Shown piece after piece: positions 48,990-59,640 of a stretch of 64,000 bases of DNA (position 1 is the stretch's first letter; each line of letters starts with the position of its first letter). A program made the position numbers and the translations under genes. Source of the stretch: Gordionus sp. m RMFG-2023 (lineage: Eukaryota > Nematomorpha > Gordioida > Chordodea > Parachordodidae); assembly GCF_954871325.1 (NCBI RefSeq), contig NC_088776.1, positions 37,372,508 to 37,436,507 on the forward strand, read 5' to 3'. The notes below the pieces were generated by a model. The model saw nothing but the letters and a program-made list of their open reading frames with translations, did no database searches and was not told the origin of the DNA.

Positions 48990-49689
48990 TTTTTGACCAT
49001 ATATTAAACCATTAATTTTGGTGTTGATATCAATGCTTTCAATATTTGGTATATTGGAGCAGTTTCAAAATTTCGAGGCATAGTCAATATATTTCTGGCG
49101 AAAATATTGAATTAGCCGTTTTTAAAAACGGCTCAAAACGAGCTGTTTAACAACATTAGCTAATATACTTATTGAATGATAATACTCACCGAAAAATATG
49201 ATAAAATACCGAATAGGTAAATTTTTGTATATGTCAGGTCGAATATAATTTTAAAAAATTCCGAGCAGGGCCCAAAAAATTTTTTTGAAAAAAAATATGG
49301 GCCGGGGAGTGCAAATGGTACCTCTGCAAGGTGTCTGATATATATTTAAAAATATTAAGACTACTATAATAAAAAATCATATATATGAAATATTAAAACT
49401 TATTAAGTGCCATAATTGACGTTTATGGTTTATCAAGCTCCATATAAATTAACAATGATTGAAATAATATGTAGATATAATAAATACTCATAACTTTCCC
49501 ATATTATAGAAGAGTGTTTAAACTTTGCTACAAAATTTAATTTACATATAAAATCAGAGGGAAAAAAACTGGCAATAAAAATTAATAATCTGTCATGATA
49601 AAATCCTTTGAAAATTTTATCAAAATTTTATTTCATAAATAAATTTTTAATAATTAATTATTTCAAAAGATTTTTAATATTATATCATT

Positions 49690-49890
49690 AATAGTGATCT
49701 GCATAGGTCATAGTATTTCAAACCCGACCCGAAATATTTTGAAATAGATTTTGCCGGACCGGCTCGGTCTAAATTTATTTAAATATTGAAATAAATTTTT
49801 ATAATTACTCAAAATAATAGACATGTTATATGGCGTCTAGTTTCTATAAATAAAATTCATTACAAAATTGATAAATTTAGATATATTTAA
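49690..49890. repeat. GC-rich hAT MITE remnant
   Basis: AGTGATCTGCATAGGTC followed by AAACCCGACCCG and GGACCGGCTCGG blocks, the same type as 15056-15395. Confidence 0.5.
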
Positions 49891-50559
49891 AAAAATTCCA
49901 TGTACTTAATATTAAATAGTGCTCAAATTATAGAAGTTAGAAGATATCATTTTTTTAATAAAATTTAAATCAAAAAGTATGTGTTGAATTTTAAAAGGTG
50001 AAATATTTCTATGTTAATATTGAACTATTTGCTAGGTTTACAATAAATATTCATAATTAAAACTGCCTTTCGCGACTCGAATTGATAGAGTAAAATAAAA
50101 AAAATATAAAATATTTTCAGAATAAAAAAAACTAGATCTACCCAATTGAATAAGTTAGGTCTGGTTTATTATTTCGTCAAAACCAAGAATTTGACAATCC
50201 ATTTATATATTTAAAAAATCTGGACTCGTAATATAAATTTGAGCCATGCCTTATAGCTTGCAAAGGCTTGCTGTTTAATGTCGTTGTACATTGTAAAAGC
50301 ACGACTTTACTTAAATAACGCTCAAATTATAGAAGTTAGAAGGTACCACTTTTTAATATTTTATAATCCTATCAAAGATTTAAGAAACATGCTGAGTCAA
50401 TATTTTATATTAAAAAAAAATTAAATTGGGGACGGTTATTTTTTAAAATTAGATGGGGTAGGATCTTTCTAACAACAAACCTGGTTAACAATATATATTT
50501 TCAATAATTTTCAAAATATCTTTATTTTATCCTTGTTTATATTTTAAAAAAGTTTAAAA

Positions 50560-51690
50560 ATATACATATGACAATTGTCAGTTTTCTATGTTATATATAT
50601 AAAAAAATCAAAAAAGTTCAAAAATATCGATTATGACGATTGTCACTTTCCTTTGGTACATCTTCACTGAAATTTTATTAACAATATCTATTTTTAACCA
50701 TTTGCTTTAAAAAAATTCAAAAAAGTTCAATAATAACGATTATGACAATTGTCACTTTCCTGTAGTACATCTTCACTGAAATTTTAATTCAACATGTTAA
50801 CAATAATAACTATTTTTATCCATTTGCCTTAAAAAAATACAAAAAAGTTCAAAAATAACGATTATGGCAATTGTCACTTTCCTGTGGTACATCTTCACTT
50901 AAATTTTAATTTAACATATTAACAATATCTATTTTTACCCATTTGCTTTAAAAAAATTCCAAAAAGTTCAATAATAACGATTATGACAATTTTCACTTTC
51001 CTGTAGCACATCTACACTGAATGTTTAATTCAACATATTAACAATAATAACTATTTTTATCCATTTGCCTTAAAAAAATTAAAAATTAACGATTATGACA
51101 ATTGTCACTTTCCTATGATACATCTTCACTGAAATTTTAATTTTATATGTTAAAAAAATATATTTTTACCCATTTGCTTTAAAAAAATTCAAAAAAGTTA
51201 AAATATAATAATTATGACAATTGTCACTTCCTGTGGTACACCTTCACTGAAATTTTAATTTAACATGTTAACAATTTCTATTTTTACCCATTTGCCTTAA
51301 AAAATTTCAAAAAGATTCAATAATAACGATTATGACAATTGTCAAGTACATCTTCATTGAAATTTTAATTTAATATGTTAACAATATATATTTTTACCAA
51401 TTTGCTTTAAAAAAATTCAAAAAAGTTTACAAATAACGATTATGACAATTGTCACTTTTCTATGATACATCTTCATTGAAATTAATAATATAAATTTTTA
51501 CCTATCTGCGGCACAATAAGTAAATTAATTTAAAAAATAAAGATTATGACAATTGTCACTTTTCTGTGTTACATTACATCTTCATTGAAATTTAAACATA
51601 ATTTTTTTTTTAAATATAAATTTACCCATATATGTCAAAAAAGTTAAAAAAAATAACGATTATGAAAATTGTCGGTATATCTTTATTGAA
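50560..51690 (-). repeat. Tandem array of about 115 bp units, FB2 right arm
   Basis: Mirror of 44470-45600, with CGATTATGACAATTGTCACTTTCCTGTGG-type units about every 105-118 bp. Beyond it, 51690-51780 mirrors the sequence around the gypsy insertion site and gives the uninterrupted version. Confidence 0.9.
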
Positions 51691-51872
51691 TTTTTATTTT
51701 AATTTAACATGCTTACTAACCCATTTACTTCAAAAAATAATATCATAAAATTAATAATTTACTATATAATTATAAAATATGAACATCTTTGAAGATCGTT
51801 GCTCAAAATTTTTTAAAAATAAAAGAATTTCAAAGATCTTTGAAGTTTATTTTGAGCAAATGTACAATTCTC

Positions 51873-53433
51873 AATTACAAGTGATAAAAAAGGTTTAATT
51901 CATACAAATGCCTCAATTGATAATTGTTTAAAACAATATAAGGCAATATAATTCTTAGCAACCTACATTGATAAAAGGTCATGAAACTATCTGTTACCAT
52001 TTTAGACAATAGAATGGACTAATAAGGAACAATTTATAGGCCTAAACCAAATCAAAAATTCTTGAAGAAGAGAGTATAAACGACCAATCCAAATCATAAA
52101 ACTATATGGTGCTTAGAGCTTCCTTTTAGATGACATGATGAAAGCTAGATAAGTAATAGACAAAATTATTGTGAGATATTAAATTTCTAAAATTATCTTC
52201 CATTTTAAATGATATATAAACGATTACACATTGACCATTATTGTTTATCTAAATTATGCTATAATATGCTCTCAGCAGCTGTAGTAATAATCTTAAATTA
52301 CATAGCAACACAAATAATAGATGCTGGTTAATTTGCAGTAATAGCCATGACACTCACGATGTAAACTAATATCAGAATTTCATATGTTGGATAAATTGAT
52401 AAAATAGAAACACTAAAAATCTTTGGAAAAAATAATTATGCAATTATATTGAAGCCTGGAGTTATTTACATGGCAAGAATGCCATATTACAAATGAAATA
52501 TTTTCTAACTATAAAATAAGGACCAGAATGATATGATGAAACAATTAAGATTTTATATATCGTCGCACCACCTCTAGTTGGTATATTATTTCTTAAAATA
52601 ATAGTAGTTTGTAATAATATCAAAAATATATAAAAATTTAACTCAACACTGTTTTATGAAAAAGAAAAAAAAATAGCTTTCCTAAAAACACGTAAAAAAA
52701 GAGAAGAAAAGATATTAAATTTATTACATCTATTGTAAGATGAATAATAAAAGTTTTATTTTTAAAATTATTTATAACTAAATAGATAGCGTTAAATACT
52801 TAAATGCAAATCGTTACTATATTTATTATCAAAAGCATTTATATAAAATCATTATGTAATATATTATATAACTGTCTAATACGTCTATAAAAGTGGCATT
52901 TTATCTAATATTTTATAAACAACTGTATATAATAGAGCATTATAAACTATATGTCTAATTTCTTACTTCTTATAAAGAAATCTCTTATACTTATTTGGAC
53001 CTTGAAAATATTTTTAGGAATAGGTATGATAATAAAATTAATTAGGATTATATAATAATTTAAATAATAATAGTCAATTAAAATTCAACTGTTAATGCTA
53101 AATTAGTATTTAGTGAGTGATATTGATATTCTATTTTTAACCCAAAATTTGATTGCAAGCTGACATAGTGAAAATATAATTTATTTGTATTGATCTAATC
53201 TAATATTTAAAATAGTATTCATTAATTTAGACAGTTTTATTAATTTTTAAATAACAAAATTAAATCTATATATTACTTAATCGAATTATAAAAGAAATCG
53301 TTAAGGGGGCAATCAAAAAAATTTATTTTTAGTTCAAGGGGTTAAGATTCCATTAAAAAAAATTTTTTTGCTTCAGGGGGCTAATTAAAATTTTTCAGGG
53401 GGCTTGATCCCTGCGCCCCTAGTGACGCCACTG
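51873..53433. other. Right part of element U, no gene recognised
   Basis: About 1.5 kb of AT-rich DNA between the end of FB2 and the right TIR of U. No reading frame is recognisable. The last 150 bp hold repeated GGGGGC-TTAA-type motifs belonging to the U terminus. Confidence 0.5.
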
Positions 53434-53560
53434 CTTCTCAAGTTACGGTGGAAAGATGTTTTTCAACAAATTTATACTATACCCTTATAGATATAATTTG
53501 AGTGAGACAAATCTTGAAAATATATTAATTGTGCGAATAAAAATTTTTTAAGTGAATAAA
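53434..53560 (+). pseudogene. BED-hAT transposase C-terminus (copy 2)
   Basis: After the target duplication the plus strand reads VTVERCFSTN and, with a shift, TLIDIIVSETNLENILIVRI, the end of the hATC domain broken off at 38292. It shows that the outer element was already inactive or was inactivated by the insertion. Confidence 0.78.
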
Positions 53561-53826
53561 GTTAAATATAGTTCATATTAAAATTAATCATTGATATTTA
53601 TTTAATTAAATATTAATTGATAAAATGAAGATTTTATGTATATGTTTTTTATTTTAATGAAGAAATAAAAAATATTCTTCCCTATACATAATTCGAATAT
53701 AGTTTTCGATACAAACCGGTTTTTAGAGGTTCAAACCGAACCGTTATTATAATTTTTTGCAACCCGAACCTGAACCGTTATTTTTATCCGAATCTGAACC
53801 GATATTTGTTTAGGTTCAAATCACTG

Positions 53827-55323
53827 TATTTTTAGTCTCAAAATTTTTTTTTTAAGTGATAAATTTATTGATATTTTCTATACTTCGTTATTATCAGAAT
53901 TTGTCCAATTTCAGCCATAGACTTGTCCATGATTTCTGAACATCAAATTATTAACGGATTTTGCCTCATACGATGATTGACTTCGAAAGCCTGTTTTTTC
54001 GATCATAAATCAACATTTATGAATTTTAAAGAAGTTGTCTATAAAAAAATTTGGGATAAACTAAAGGTTGATAGGAATAAATTACAAACATTAAGTTGAT
54101 TTAGCCTGTTTATTTAGATGTTATAAATGAGAGTTATATGCACAATGTTCCAAAAGGTTCAATATTTATTCATAATTATTTAAAATGTGGTTATAATAGA
54201 TTCAAACACACATTTTAAAATAGTCATAGTATGTGACAATTTTGAAAATATTCCTCTAATTCAAGTAATTATTAAAAGATATCGTTTTAAAGCTATCTAT
54301 TTATTAAGAGACATAGATTGATAAATCAAATACTAACAGATGAACTGAAAACCACAATACATGCCTTATCAATAGTTGCCCAAACATCATCACAGTGGAA
54401 TAAGAATTCAATCATTTCAAAATCCCCTGCTTGTTTGGGAGGAATGCTGAAAGATTCACATGTTAAAAAATAATATTTTTACATTATTTATAACTTATAT
54501 TCAACTAAACAGTGTATATATGGTGTTTTATATTATGATTATATTAATAAAATTTTCTCTATTTTAGATATTTTATTTTCTACAAATTCTAGCAAAAACA
54601 ATTTTTTAAATATATTTGATTATAAAACAAATCATATGGATTCATCAATTATAACACCATATATTTTAATTTCTAGAGTTTTCTAAAAAATACTTTTATA
54701 ATTTGTCTAAATGGGAGGTATGGTCCTGGAGGAAATATTTTAATAAGCTAGCCCAAATTAAAATTTTAAACCTAGAAGAATTTTTATTTATATAAGTTTT
54801 AAACTTATTTGTAATGTTGTTAATTGGCTCAATTATTAAAAATCGTTAACCCATTATTTTAGCCATAAAATATTAGATGGCAAAAGGTTTGAACATCTAT
54901 TAACAAAATCTTAAGATTTGCCTAATGTTATTTTGTAAAATTTTTTAATTTAAAATCATCTAAATTGAGTCATTTAGTATCACTACTTATTTTATTTGGC
55001 TGTATTAATTTATTCATAATTTTATCTTTCTAAAAAAAATTTACAGAATAGGCTGGGTAACTCATGCAAAAAATCTTAATTGGTTTTAATCTATATAAAA
55101 CTCATTGTATTTTTGGCTAATAACAAGCTTACTAAATTCAAAGCAGTTTCTTGATTATAGATTATTATCAGAGTTGGACATTACTGTATTTTTTTGAAAA
55201 TAAAGTGTCTTGTTGAATACATTTATTCACCTTTAACCTTTTTCCCAATGGATTCTTACATTCATTTTGTTGCTTTTCTTAATTCCTATCTTTATACTTT
55301 GAATTAACATTCATTATTTTATA
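53827..55323 (+). other. Spacer with an unassigned coding-like stretch
   Basis: Between about 54120 and 54470 several short frames look protein-like on the plus strand: SYMHNVPKGSIFIHNYLKCG, CDNFENIPLIQVIIKRYRF and TTIHALSIVAQTSSQWNKNS. The reverse strand of 54340-54450 also reads plausibly (IPPKQAGDFEMIEFLF after an AG). I cannot assign either to a family, and AT-rich DNA easily gives such frames. The rest of the interval shows nothing. Confidence 0.3.
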
Positions 55324-57638
55324 CAGAGTTGTTAAAGTATCTAGATACAAGTGATAGATATAAAAATGTGGTATCTGTATCTAGATAAATTTTTGATTAA
55401 AGTATCTGTATCTAGATATCATTTTAGAGGTATCTGTATCTGTTTTTAGATACTTTTTAAGATACATTCTGATATACTTTTATTTAACACTTTTTTATAT
55501 TATAAACAAAAATACTTTAGTGTAAAATATATTTTATTTCATATGAACATATAAATTAATATTAATATATATATATATATTAAAAAATTATATATAAATG
55601 TAAAATATTAAAACTTATATATAAAAAAGAATATATAAATAGTAATTAAATATTTTGTCCGAGTTATCAATAACAAGCAAATTCTGATATTACAATCCAT
55701 CTCAAGAAATTTGCCATTTTTAATTGCAATGGAATTGGTATTTTATTTTATTATATTATTTTTTAAGATTAATATTGATGACAAAAATGACGACATTCCA
55801 TGGCCAATTTATAGACAATATTTTAAAATAATATCTCAAAATAAAGAAAACAAATCTCTGTTAGTAAAATGTTTGCCATGTTCAAAAAATATGAAAATTT
55901 CAGTTAGCATTATCTCAACTTGTAACATTGTAAAACATTTAAGGGTATAGATACTAAATAAATGTTTACAATTTTAATTTTAAAAGAAAACATCAAACAC
56001 TCTTAATCCAAATAAAAAAGGAAAAGGAGAAAAAATTTATTAAAGAAAATATTGGACTAGGCTCATCGTCCATTTTTTTTTTCAAGAGACCTCAGACTTT
56101 AACTCAAACCATAGATTTTTCATCTATCCATCCCAAATGGCGAAGTTTTTCCGGTTCATCTTTTGGAAGAATATAACCTAACAAATGAAATGGAATTTAG
56201 ATGTCTATAGATTCAAACATTCTTAACTCATTCCTTATCATGAATATAACTATTCAAGATTAATAAACAAATAAGATATATATGCCTTATATTATTATTT
56301 ATTTAAATTACAATTACAATATCGGAAAGGTTAAGTTCCACTCATTTAGTTAAACTACAACTGGGTACAAGGTTTATTGGTATCCTTGAGAAAAAAAATC
56401 GGCAACGTTCGCTCATTTTGGGCAGGTCTATGACCAACGTGCTAGATAAGATAAGATGATTTAATATCTGATTTTATTATAGATAGCATTCAGCCATTTT
56501 CAATTGTTGCAAATCCATCATTTATAAAAATGATCAAAACATTAGCTCCACAAAAAAATATAATTTGCAGACAGACAGTGGTTGCTAGAATTTCCCAAAG
56601 ATGGGAGAATGAAGAAAGCATTAAAAGTCTAATAGAACCATTTAATATGCACAACAGCAGATTGTTGGGGTGCCTATCGCTGGCAAACATATTTCCCAGC
56701 TCATTATTAATTTGAAAAATTTTAAACAAATGAACCTGAAATTTTGTTCACCACTCTTAAATGCCTTACTTAAAGGAATTGAAGATAGGTAAATTAATAA
56801 TAAATTAATCAGTATTTAATAATTCTAGGTTTATTGGGACAATTTTTGAAGATGAAATATTTTGGCAACTATGCTTCATCCTTTTTTAAACAAGATTGGA
56901 CATGGTTGCAAATGGATGAAAATTTTAATTAAAAAAAAACAATTAATATAAAGATTAGTTGAGGAATTATCAAAGTCTTCAAATTAACCTGTGAAAAAAA
57001 ACCCAATAATTTAATATCCAACTTTATTCAGTATCCCACAGCAGGAGATATGATTGTTAATGATTTAAATTCTGATAATCAACAAATTTTAATAGTTTTT
57101 TCAAAAATGAATGCCGATATTTTAGTATTTTTAAACAATATCCTGATATAAAAATGTTATTCATTAAATATAACACCGCAATTCCTTCCAGCGCTCCAGT
57201 TGAAAGACTTTTTAGTATAGCTAAAAATGTCTTTACAGATAAACGAGGATGTCTTAAACCAAAATTTTAAAAATATTTTATTACTGAAATCTAATAATTA
57301 TTTATAATCATTTAATCATATATTATATTATTTTATTTATGATATATAATAATTATTTATATTAATCATATATTATATTAATATCTAATAATCATTATTT
57401 TAGTTATATTTTAATAAATGTGATATCGAGTCAATAAATTTTTTAGATCATTTCATGAATTTTCACAATAGAATCCTAATTTATGTTTATTCAAACCTTA
57501 TCTATGTATCTAGATAACTTTTTAGAAGCTGTATCTGTATCTAGATAACTTTTTAGAAGCTGTATCTGTATCTAGATAAATTTTTAGACTATGTATCTGT
57601 ATCTAGATCCATTTAAAAAGTATATTTCAATAACTCTG
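55324..57638 (+). mobile_element. hAT of the TATCTAGATAC family, copy 3
   Basis: The left end CAGAGTTGTTAAAGTATC, then TAGATAC, and an inverted right end CAGAGTTATTGAAATATAC. Both sides carry repeated TGTATCTAGATA motifs. The left flank ATTTTATA and right flank TTTTATAT overlap in TTTTATA, an imperfect duplication. The transposase runs in the plus direction and is deleted compared with 3833-6635. Confidence 0.85.
55711..57290 (+). pseudogene. hAT transposase, decayed (copy 3)
   Basis: 55795-55950: PWPIYRQYFKIISQNKENKS and LLVKCLPCSKNMKISVSI, STCNIVKHL, a fuller BED finger than in copy 1. 56460-56715: QPFSIVANPSFIKMIKTLAP, QKNIICRQTVVARISQRW. 56720-57260: remnants of LDALLKGIEDR, DWTWLQMDE, and h[28 protein letters not shown], with frame breaks. 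The centre containing the second catalytic region is deleted. Confidence 0.8.
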
Positions 57639-58671
57639 TTTTATATTTTGGCTTATCGTCTATATTGTTATATACAAATTAGATATTCAATTTTATGATT
57701 TCTTGTCCATATTTATAATTAATTGTATTAAAATAATAATCATCCAATAAAATATTTTTATATTTCACTTTCCAAAATTTTTGATTGCCTTTTGGACACA
57801 TATAATTGGTATAAAATTCCAGTAATGTTGTTTTGTTGATTGTATTTGTTTTAAATTTTTTTTATAATGATGTATCTTGATTTTTAATTATATTTATATA
57901 TTAGCCATCAAAATATCATGTGTTTGCTATTGAAAAAATCAGCATTTATATATGGTATGTATTTCTATTGGTTGGTTTATACATCTCTCCATTTTCACTC
58001 TTATTGTCGAATCCCACAATTCTTTTTAAGCAGTTTGGGTGGGAAAATTATAATATTCATTTTTTTGTGAACCATGAATTATATTGATCACCTCTACAAC
58101 TTTATGGCTTATTGTGCAGTAAGAATAAATCCCTAATATAAAGTATATTGTATTTAGGATGCTTTATTATCTAAGCATTTTTTATTAAGAATCCATATTC
58201 ATATTAGAATTCAGCAAATGGTAAAATTTTCAGGCTTAGTCCATAATTTTTTTAAACGTTACCTAGCCAGGTAATGGTCCGGGCATTGCAGATCTCCAAT
58301 CTATATCAAAAAAATTAAGGGCTTTAAAAGAGACCTGCAAGCCTTGGAACCCAGGAAAACCGAAAATAATATTACTTTAAAAATCATGGCAAGCCGAGAC
58401 TTGAATTTAAAAAGTATAAAAAATCAGGGCCAGTTTGGTCTTAAAAATTAAAAATCATGGCAGGGCCATCATATCTTATGCCAAGCCATTTTAAACATAA
58501 ATTTGTTTCTCAAATCCTTTCTGATTTATATAAATCAGGTTACGATATCCATCTAGTTCAGTAATATCATTATCATATCCAGGATAAGTAATTTCAATAT
58601 ACATTAAGATGCAATTTCATAAATGATGAAAACAAATGGTAAGAAATTAATGCAAAATAGGACAAATAATT
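57639..58671. other. Non-coding, worn GC-rich hAT pieces
   Basis: No gene. 58230-58300 (CCTAGCCAGG ... GGGCATTGCAGATCTCC) and 58330-58480 hold pieces of the GC-rich hAT family seen at 12792. Confidence 0.5.
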
Positions 58672-58859
58672 AAAAAGCTGTTGAGTAATCGTTAGTATAC
58701 AGGCCAGGCCTGGGTTTCCTTTTCCAGCCCTTAATTAGAAAGCTGTTGATTAATCATTATCTACATGTCAGGTCTAGGTTTCCTTTTCCAGCCCTTATTT
58801 AAAAAGCTGTTGAGTAATCATTTTTTTACAGGCCAGGCCTAGAATTTCTTTTCCATACC
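58672..58859 (+). repeat. Tandem repeat, three units of about 64 bp
   Basis: Each unit carries AAAGCTGTTGA(G/T)TAATC, then a (C/G)AGGCCAGGCCT-like block and TTTCCTTTTCCAGCCCTTA. Unit starts are near 58674, 58739 and 58803. Confidence 0.85.
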
Positions 58860-59399
58860 TGTTACAAATGTGTTAAAATATTTAATGTAATTTGCAAGCT
58901 TATTTTGGAAAATATTATTTTTCACAACTTCCCCACCCCCTTTCATCAGCCTTATGTTGTAAATGAACGCGTTTATGAACGAAGTTCGTTTTTTTAAAAA
59001 AATGATGAATACTTTTATTTTCACGAACTTTCAAAGGCAACGCGTACCTTTTTTTTTGACGTACGCGTTCGTTTACTTTCGTTCAATTTTAGAAAATCTA
59101 ATTTTTATTCATTTGAGAATAAAAAAATATTAATCCGAAATTTTTGGGTTATTTTTAAATCAGCTGTTTTCTTTATTACATTTGAATTTTTTAACCAGCT
59201 ACTGTTTCTGTCCTATAGTATATTTTATTAATTTTAATATTTAAATTTTATAGATTACCGTAAGCATGGGTGTATAAAATGGGTTAATGTTGTATACTAC
59301 TTAAGGTATTACCTATCAAATTTGTATTTTGTTTATTTTTCATTTGGATAGGCACTACCAAATACATTTAGAATATATATTTGAAAAATCCGTGTTTTT
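58860..59399. other. Spacer with a small inverted repeat
   Basis: GTAAATGAACGCGTTTATG at about 58958 is mirrored by GCGTTCGTTTACTTTCG at about 59065 (inverted CGAAAGTAAACGAACGC), forming a foldback of about 130 bp rich in GAAC/GTTC. No gene. Confidence 0.5.
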
Positions 59400-59535
59400 T
59401 GGAAAGCGTCTATGGCCTAGTAGGCAAGAGGGTTCGAATCCCAGCAATAATTTTTTTTAATTTATGGTGGTTCCATCCTTGGGGGATGATATATAGGAGG
59501 CCGGACTCGACCACGTGATTCCATAATAATATTTA
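59400..59535 (+). repeat. tRNA-derived SINE with collapsed head
   Basis: TATGGCCTAGTAGG resembles a pol III A box and GGGTTCGAATCCC is a perfect B box, but only about 12 bp separate them, so the anticodon arm is missing. A T-rich run and a short GC-rich body (CCTTGGGGGATGATATATAG, GAGGCCGGACTCGACC) follow. Not a functional tRNA. Confidence 0.5.
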
Positions 59536-59640
59536 AATAATAAGGGTCTTATTACATTTTATTCGGTAATTGGCAGTATGTATCAAATAAAAATTGTAAA
59601 ATCACGATTTGCTCGGTATTGCCTTTGGTAATAAGCATCT

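Larger units (their letters stand above)
46188..49970. other. Loop of FB2, filled with relics
   Basis: Contains a piggyBac relic (about 46540-47200), a short TCTCACACTTAG-type tandem stretch (47440-47510), a hATC relic (48750-48989) and a GC-rich MITE remnant (about 49690-49890). Near 49917-49950 'GCTCAAATTATAGAAGTTAGAAG' repeats a piece found again at about 50320. A TTAA lies near 46200 at the left edge of the relics. Confidence 0.6.
38618..51872. mobile_element. Foldback element FB2, related to FB1 by its arm units
   Basis: The outer end GAGTTGTACAAAAGATC (38618) mirrors GAGAATTGTACATTTGCTC read inward from 51872. Next come clustered GATCTTTGAAGATC palindromes, then arrays of a unit of about 115 bp homologous to the FB1 unit. 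The inner arm sequence at about 45680-46187 is mirrored at 49971-50490 (landmarks AACCAGGTTTGTTGTTAGAA, CACGACTTTA, CTAGATCTACCCAAT). The loop (46188-49970) holds piggyBac and hAT relics. A Ty3/gypsy element sits in the left arm at 38799-44390. Confidence 0.8.
38293..53433. mobile_element. hAT-like element (U) inserted in the BED-hAT
   Basis: The left end CAGAGGCGTCGCTAGCC and inverted right end CAGTGGCGTCACTAGGGG are followed on both sides by CAGGGGGCTT-type motifs. The duplication is CTTTTCAA (38285-38292) and CTTCTCAA (53434-53441), 7 of 8. It interrupts the codons of the hATC motif of the outer element, which proves it is an insertion. I recognise no transposase of its own. Most of its length is the foldback element FB2. 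Confidence 0.82.
36977..53826 (+). mobile_element. BED-finger hAT, copy 2, outermost shell of a nest
   Basis: The left end CAGGGATCCACACCTAACC and inverted right end CAGTGATTTGAACCTAAAC are matching TIRs, both followed by GGTTTAGGTTCGG-type motifs. The transposase remains lie at 37283-38292 and 53434-53560; the 15 kb between is a later insertion. Flanking 8-mers (TTACTTAA and TATTTTTA) do not match well, so the target duplication is lost or an end is misplaced. Confidence 0.75.

Noticed and set aside
36969-53834. Target duplication of the outer BED-hAT
   Set aside because: TTACTTAA and TATTTTTA agree poorly, so the element is supported by TIRs and coding remains only.
59400-59460. A functional tRNA gene
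   Set aside because: A and B boxes are too close to leave room for an anticodon arm.
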